DNA from: Gemmatimonadota bacterium
GTDB lineage: Bacteria > Gemmatimonadota > Gemmatimonadetes > Longimicrobiales > Gaopeijiaceae
NCBI GenBank assembly: GCA_002731735.1
Contig: PCCM01000060.1
Span: 1 to 9,466 of the forward strand
DNA: 9,466 nucleotides
Reading direction: 5' to 3'
The notes below the pieces were generated by a model. It was not told the origin of the DNA. It saw only the letters and a list, made by a program, of their open reading frames with translations, and made no database searches. Position numbers and translations under genes: made by a program. Of the stretch, positions 5,948-9,466 are shown one piece after another (positions within the stretch are counted from its first letter, which is position 1; each line of letters begins with the position of its first letter).

Positions 5948-6742
5948 TTGATCGACGTCTTCTCGGACGCCTGGATCGTCTCTGCTCTGGCCGGCTTGGT
6001 CGGATTGATGATCGGTTCTTTCTTGAACGTCTGTACGCTCCGCTGGCCAGAAGACGAATCCGTGGTGTTCCCCGGCTCCCACTGTCCAAAATGCGGAGAG
6101 CCAATCCGTTGGTATGACAACGTTCCCGTATTGGGCTACGTGCTGTTGCGCGGGCGTTGCCGGGCATGCCGTGAGCCGATCTCCCTGCAGTACCCCCTCG
6201 TCGAGTTGGCGACGGGGATCGTATGGGCGGGCATGTTCAGCTACGCGGGACTCTCGTTCGAGGCGCTGAGGGGCACCCTCCTCCTCACGATCCTCTTCGG
6301 AATCGCCCTCACCGACGCACGTTTCTACATCATCCCCGATCAGTTCTCCCTGGGCGGGCTGGTCCTCGGACTCGGGCTCGCCTTCCTGCCCGGTGGAATT
6401 GATGCACTCGATGCGCTCATTGGGGCCATCGTCGGATTCGGCCTTCTGGGGTCGGTCGCGGTCGTCGGAAAATGGATGTTAAAGAAGGATGCGATGGGGC
6501 TCGGGGACATCAAGATGATGGCCATGGTTGGAGCGTTCTTGGGATGGGCGGGTGTGCTCTTGACGGTCTTCCTGGGAGCCCTACTGGGGGCCGTGATCTT
6601 CGGGCCCATCTCCTACAAGACGAAGAAGCTGGTGCCTTTCGGGATCTTCCTCGCGGCCGCCGCGGCCATAACCTATGGCTTTGGATCCGAGATCATCGAC
6701 TGGTATTTGACGAACATTCTGCATTTGCCCCCAGCCGCGTAG
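5948..6742 (+). CDS. pilD: type IV prepilin peptidase (A24 family)
   Basis: This 264-residue polytopic inner-membrane aspartyl protease cleaves the leader of type IV prepilins or type II secretion pseudopilins at the cytoplasmic face, and family members often N-methylate the new N-terminus. The first membrane segment ends in GSFLNVC (23-29). The cytoplasmic domain has the zinc-binding Cys pairs CPKC (46-49) and CRAC (71-74), typical of the bifunctional PilD type, followed by QYPLVELATG. Both catalytic aspartates are visible: Asp123 in LTDARFYIIPDQ and Asp187 in the GLGDIKMMAMVGAFLGW motif. The family-typical PFGIFLAAAA (230-239) and several hydrophobic segments complete the fold. It starts at TTG with GGGAG 9 nt upstream. 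No pilin or secretion genes are in view, which is common for this gene. It may share a transcript with the methyltransferase gene 71 nt upstream, and a hairpin follows its stop. Confidence 0.95.
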   Translation: MIDVFSDAWIVSALAGLVGLMIGSFLNVCTLRWPEDESVVFPGSHCPKCGEPIRWYDNVPVLGYVLLRGRCRACREPISLQYPLVELATGIVWAGMFSYAGLSFEALRGTLLLTILFGIALTDARFYIIPDQFSLGGLVLGLGLAFLPGGIDALDALIGAIVGFGLLGSVAVVGKWMLKKDAMGLGDIKMMAMVGAFLGWAGVLLTVFLGALLGAVIFGPISYKTKKLVPFGIFLAAAAAITYGFGSEIIDWYLTNILHLPPAA

Positions 6743-6743
6743 G

Positions 6744-6773
6744 GCGCCCCCGTGGGAGCACCCACGTTGGCGC
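6744..6773. terminator. hairpin between convergent genes
   Basis: The 56-nt gap between the convergent prepilin peptidase and carbonic-anhydrase-like genes holds an inverted repeat. CGTGGG (6751-6756) and CCCACG (6761-6766) surround loop AGCA, and an outer stem GCGCC (6744-6748) pairs with GGCGC (6769-6773) across a 2x2 internal loop. Its position and symmetry suit a bidirectional transcript end, but neither side has a T-tract beyond TT. Confidence 0.55.
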
Positions 6774-6798
6774 TGTGGAAGCACCTGCATCGGTATTG

Positions 6799-7431
6799 TT
6801 AGGGATCTGAACAGTCTCGCTGGAAGCCGCACGAAAGGCAGACGACCTTGCAATGGCGCTCCACGATCGGGCCGCCGCAAAGCTCGCACACGGGAGCGCT
6901 CGGCTCTCCGATGTCTTGCTCGCGGTAGGTCCTGGCGAGCTCGATGTAATGTCGTCCACCTCGGGCGACCCACTCTGCGGCGGAGCCGTCCAACTGCTTC
7001 TTCACCTCGCCGGGCACGCCCGCGACCAGGCTACGGTCGGGGATCTGCGCACCCTCCAGCACCACGGCACCGGCCGCGACTACGCACTCCGAGCCGATTC
7101 GGGCGTTCTGCAAGATTACGGCATTCATGCCGATCACCGTGCCGTCGCCGATCGTGCAACTCTCGCACTTGGCTCCGTGGCCTACCGTGACATGCTGGCC
7201 GATGATGGTAGGCGCCCAATCGCCGACGTGTACAACACAGTTGTCCTGGACGCTCGAGCCTGCGCCCACCACGATGCCGTTCTCGGCGTCGTCCCCTCGC
7301 ACCACAGCACCGAACCACACGCTCGCGTTCTCCTCGACTGTAACGTCACCGATGAGCACGGCATTGGGCGCGATGAACGCGGATTCGGCCACTCGTGGCC
7401 GCTTGCCGTGGAAGGGAAGGAGGATCGCCAT
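6799..7431 (-). CDS. gamma-carbonic-anhydrase-family protein with C-terminal zinc ribbon
   Basis: This 210-residue protein has a left-handed beta-helix of hexapeptide repeats (about 10-140) in the gamma-class carbonic anhydrase family (YrdA, PaaY, CaiE type), normally a trimer with metal at subunit interfaces. Family signatures are VWFGAVVRGDD (38-48), VQDNCVVHVGD (61-71), VTVGHGAKCESCTIG (81-95), IGMNAVIL and GVPGEVKK (138-145). His68 and His85 match two metal ligands, but the place of the third, five residues after His85, holds Glu90. Carbonic anhydrase activity is therefore uncertain. After an amphipathic helix (about 150-172), residues 182-207 add a Cys-rich module: CELC (182-185), HCK, CLSC (198-201) and DCSDP, a likely zinc ribbon not usual for this family. 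The gene starts 18 nt after the CNNM-type gene and so is probably co-transcribed with it. No obvious Shine-Dalgarno site is seen. Another acyltransferase of the hexapeptide class is less likely because of the RGD, QDN and VGHG motifs. Confidence 0.88.
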   Translation of the reverse strand: MAILLPFHGKRPRVAESAFIAPNAVLIGDVTVEENASVWFGAVVRGDDAENGIVVGAGSSVQDNCVVHVGDWAPTIIGQHVTVGHGAKCESCTIGDGTVIGMNAVILQNARIGSECVVAAGAVVLEGAQIPDRSLVAGVPGEVKKQLDGSAAEWVARGGRHYIELARTYREQDIGEPSAPVCELCGGPIVERHCKVVCLSCGFQRDCSDP

Positions 7432-7449
7432 GTGCGGAAGTCGGCTGGG

Positions 7450-8703
7450 TTATTCCGGCTCTTCCCGGTCCGCCAGGCCGAGCTTGGTGAGGCGGGTGGT
7501 CAGGACCTGCGTGTCCGAAGCGGTCAGAATCTCGATCTTTACGCCCGCCCGCTCCACGGTCTCACCTTGCTCAGGCACGTACCCCAACTCCTCGAGGATG
7601 AATCCATTGAGCGAGCGCTGCCCGAGTTGCGGTAGCGCGACGTTGAACGCGTAGTTGATTTCACGTACGTCGATCCCTCCGGGTGCCAAAACCTGTGTCT
7701 TGGAAATCCGAATCAGCATCTCTTCGTCGACGTCGGTTTCGTCGACGATCTCCCCCACCAGTTCCTCAAGGATGTCTTCGAGCGTGGCGAGGCCGTCTGT
7801 GCCTCCGAACTCATCGGCGATGATCCCCATATGCATGCGTCGGGCCTGAAACTGATGGAGCAGCTGGTTGAGCGGGAGCGATCCAGGGACGAACAAGGGA
7901 TCCCGGGCCAATTGCGACAGCATCATCGTGGTCCGACCATCGACGTAATGTGCGTAGGCTTCCCGCACATACAGAATGCCCGAGATGTCGTCGGTCGTAT
8001 CCTTGTATACGGGAACCCGTGAGTACGGAACCGACTTGAGTTCCCCGATGATCTCTTCGAGCGTGAGCGAGTCCTTCCACGCGAAAATGTCCACGCGTGG
8101 TGTCATGACGTCCCACGCGGTCAATTCGTCCAGGCGGAAGGCTCGCTCGATGAGGAGGTGCTCGTCTTCTCCGACCAGCCCCTCTTCTTGCCCCAATTGC
8201 GCGAGTTCACGGACGTCGCGCTCTTCCTGAGTCGGCACGTCCGGCCCATTGGCCCGCCCCACCCCAACGAGCTTACGGACGGGCTTGGTGACAGCCGCGA
8301 GCCCCTTTACACCCGTAAGGACAGCCGGTGCGGCCGCCAGGGCAAAACGAGTCGGGTGTCGTGACGCCAGAAGGCGGGGGATTCCTTGGCCCAAGATCAG
8401 GACGGCGAGGGAGCCGGTGAGCAGTCCCCACCACCCACCCGATGTGTCCCACATCCCGTATCCCAAGAGAACCATGATGCCGACGGCCAGCGTATTAGAG
8501 AGTGTGTTCAAGAAGACCACGGCCGCACGGGTCTGATTGCCCCGGGTCGTCAGCTCGGCGAGGGCGTTGGCCCCGCGGAACCCCTCCTCCTCCATGGTGC
8601 GAAGCTGCGACGTACCGATCGCGAACGTGGCGGTCTCCGACGCCGAACACAGGGCGGAGGTCAGGATCGACACCACGGCGGCTCCCGATAACAGCCAGAT
8701 CAT
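7450..8703 (-). CDS. CNNM/CorC-type membrane protein with CBS pair
   Basis: This 417-residue protein has the standard order of the CNNM/CorC (hemolysin C-like) family: an N-terminal DUF21 membrane domain (about 1-145), a CBS pair (about 190-320) and a C-terminal CorC/HlyC domain (about 330-410). Members are linked to Mg2+ or other divalent cation export, with nucleotide control through the CBS pair. Visible marks are SASETA (20-25), LNTLSNTLA (65-73), WDVMTPRVDI (197-206), YSRVPVY (227-233), ISGILYVRE (240-248), MGIIADEFGGTDGLATLEDI (292-311) and LNGFILEELGYVPEQGE (365-381). The family's usual GExxPK loop is GQGIPR here (105-110), a departure in the transport domain. The ATG at 8703 has GAGG 5 nt upstream. 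It lies 103 nt downstream of a moxR gene and 18 nt upstream of the carbonic-anhydrase-like gene. Substrate and direction of transport are inferred from the family only. Confidence 0.92.
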   Translation of the reverse strand: MIWLLSGAAVVSILTSALCSASETATFAIGTSQLRTMEEEGFRGANALAELTTRGNQTRAAVVFLNTLSNTLAVGIMVLLGYGMWDTSGGWWGLLTGSLAVLILGQGIPRLLASRHPTRFALAAAPAVLTGVKGLAAVTKPVRKLVGVGRANGPDVPTQEERDVRELAQLGQEEGLVGEDEHLLIERAFRLDELTAWDVMTPRVDIFAWKDSLTLEEIIGELKSVPYSRVPVYKDTTDDISGILYVREAYAHYVDGRTTMMLSQLARDPLFVPGSLPLNQLLHQFQARRMHMGIIADEFGGTDGLATLEDILEELVGEIVDETDVDEEMLIRISKTQVLAPGGIDVREINYAFNVALPQLGQRSLNGFILEELGYVPEQGETVERAGVKIEILTASDTQVLTTRLTKLGLADREEPE

Positions 8704-8717
8704 GCGGGCCTCGGTGG

Positions 8718-8760
8718 TTCGGGCAGGCCCAGGCTGTAGCGATGCCCCGGTCTGCCCGGA
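8718..8760. other. long inverted repeat in the moxR-CNNM gap
   Basis: CGGGCAG (8720-8726) pairs with CTGCCCG (8752-8758), extended by a T-G wobble and a T-A pair to 9 bp, around a 25-nt loop. It lies just upstream of the CNNM-type start on the minus strand. It might be an operator, part of a leader structure, or chance in G+C-rich DNA. Confidence 0.35.
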
Positions 8761-8775
8761 ACGCCTGGTGTACTC

Positions 8776-8793
8776 GGCGGGCGTTCGCCCGCC
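8776..8793 (-). terminator. G+C-rich hairpin after moxR
   Basis: GGCGGGC (8776-8782) and GCCCGCC (8787-8793) form a perfect 7-bp stem with loop GTTC, starting 13 nt past the moxR stop on the minus strand. There is no T-tract, so it may be a partial terminator or mRNA-stability hairpin within an operon. Confidence 0.45.
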
Positions 8794-8806
8794 TCGGTAC
8801 TAGGGC

Positions 8807-9466
8807 CTACGTCCATCCAGCCGACTCCTGAAGGAGCTCAGCGATCACGTCCCGTGTGACCCGCCCGTCCGCCTCGGCTTCGAAATTGAGAACGATTCGG
8901 TGCGCGAGCACTGCGGGGGCCACAGCCCGCACGTCATCGTACGAGGGGATCGGGTCGCCACGGAGGGCGGCCCTCGCCTTGGCACCGAGCACCAGGTACT
9001 GCGACGCCCGGGGGCCGGCACCCCAACTGACGTACTTATCGGCCACCTGGGCAGTCTCCTCCCAATCGGGGCGGGTGGCCCTGGCCAGGTGGACGGCGAA
9101 GGAAACCAGCGAAGGGGACGCAGGGACGCGGCGTACCAGGTGCTGGAGCTCGATCAACTCCGCCGCCGCCACAATGGGGTGGACCTGCGGGTCCTCCTCG
9201 CCGGTGGTGCGCATCGCTACCTCCTCTTCCTCCGTCTTGGAGGGATATCCGATCGGCAACTCCAGCATGAACCGATCCAGTTGGGCCTCGGGAAGTGGGT
9301 ACGTGCCTTCCTGCTCGATAGGGTTTTGCGTCGCTAGTACGAAGAACGGGGGATCGAGGGTAAAGGTTTCGCCCCCGGCAGTGACTTCACGCTCCTGCAT
9401 TGCCTGGAGCAGAGCGGCCTGGGTCTTCGGCGGCGTACGGTTGATCTCATCGGCGAGCACGACGTT
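8807..9466 (-). CDS. MoxR-family AAA+ ATPase, C-terminal part
   Basis: The open frame enters from the right edge and ends at TAG (8809-8807), giving the last 219 residues of a MoxR protein of usually about 310-340 residues. The N-terminal P-loop lies outside the window. The fragment opens at the Walker B motif NVVLADEINR, followed by TPPKTQAALLQAMQE, the sensor-1 region FVLATQNPIEQEGTYPLPEAQLDRF (key residues TQNP and the Arg of DRF), and the C-terminal helical lid with GAGPRASQYLVLGAKA. MoxR ATPases act as chaperone-like factors in assembling or activating other proteins, often with von Willebrand A-domain partners. Downstream in the same direction lies a CNNM-type transporter gene rather than the DUF58 or VWA genes that commonly follow moxR. 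Those partners, if present, must be upstream, outside the window. Confidence 0.95.
   Translation of the reverse strand, partial: NVVLADEINRTPPKTQAALLQAMQEREVTAGGETFTLDPPFFVLATQNPIEQEGTYPLPEAQLDRFMLELPIGYPSKTEEEEVAMRTTGEEDPQVHPIVAAAELIELQHLVRRVPASPSLVSFAVHLARATRPDWEETAQVADKYVSWGAGPRASQYLVLGAKARAALRGDPIPSYDDVRAVAPAVLAHRIVLNFEAEADGRVTRDVIAELLQESAGWT

Overview
The window is a G+C-rich bacterial chromosome segment carrying mostly conserved housekeeping genes. A periplasmic HtrA/Do-type protease and a prepilin peptidase point to a diderm (Gram-negative-type) organism. The gene set and the DnaK C-terminus (ending EVIEADYEIVD) would fit a non-model phylum such as Gemmatimonadota, but this is a low-confidence inference with no marker that proves it. 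I see no mobile element, CRISPR array, toxin-antitoxin pair or defence island.

Left part (1-5043, all minus strand). Reading in the direction of transcription: thiD (hydroxymethylpyrimidine/HMP-P kinase), a terminator-like hairpin, dnaK (Hsp70), a 152-nt gap, a two-PDZ Do/HtrA serine protease, a hairpin, then tRNA-Leu(UAG) with its own likely promoter. The start of an A+T-rich membrane or secreted protein gene follows only 25 nt after the tRNA CCA end and runs off the left edge. dnaK and the Do protease place cytosolic and envelope protein quality control side by side.

Middle (5076-6742, plus strand). A SpoU/TrmH-family RNA 2'-O-methyltransferase is divergent from thiD with almost no intergenic space. 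It is followed by a type IV prepilin peptidase (PilD/A24) with a TTG start. Between them is a degenerate 22-nt tandem repeat that begins inside the 3' end of the methyltransferase gene.

Right part (6799-9466, minus strand). In transcription order: the C-terminal part of a MoxR AAA+ ATPase (cut by the right edge), a 103-nt gap with two hairpins, a CNNM/CorC-type membrane protein with a CBS pair, and 18 nt later a gamma-carbonic-anhydrase-family left-handed beta-helix protein with an extra C-terminal zinc ribbon. It converges on the prepilin peptidase gene, with a strong hairpin in the 56-nt gap between them.

No wholly new system is evident. The points most worth a second look are the gamma-CA/zinc-ribbon fusion with an apparent Glu in place of the third metal-binding His, the expanding 22-nt repeat at the methyltransferase stop, and the tRNA-mRNA junction with its sharp drop in G+C at the left edge. 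No gene-free stretch exceeds 300 bases.
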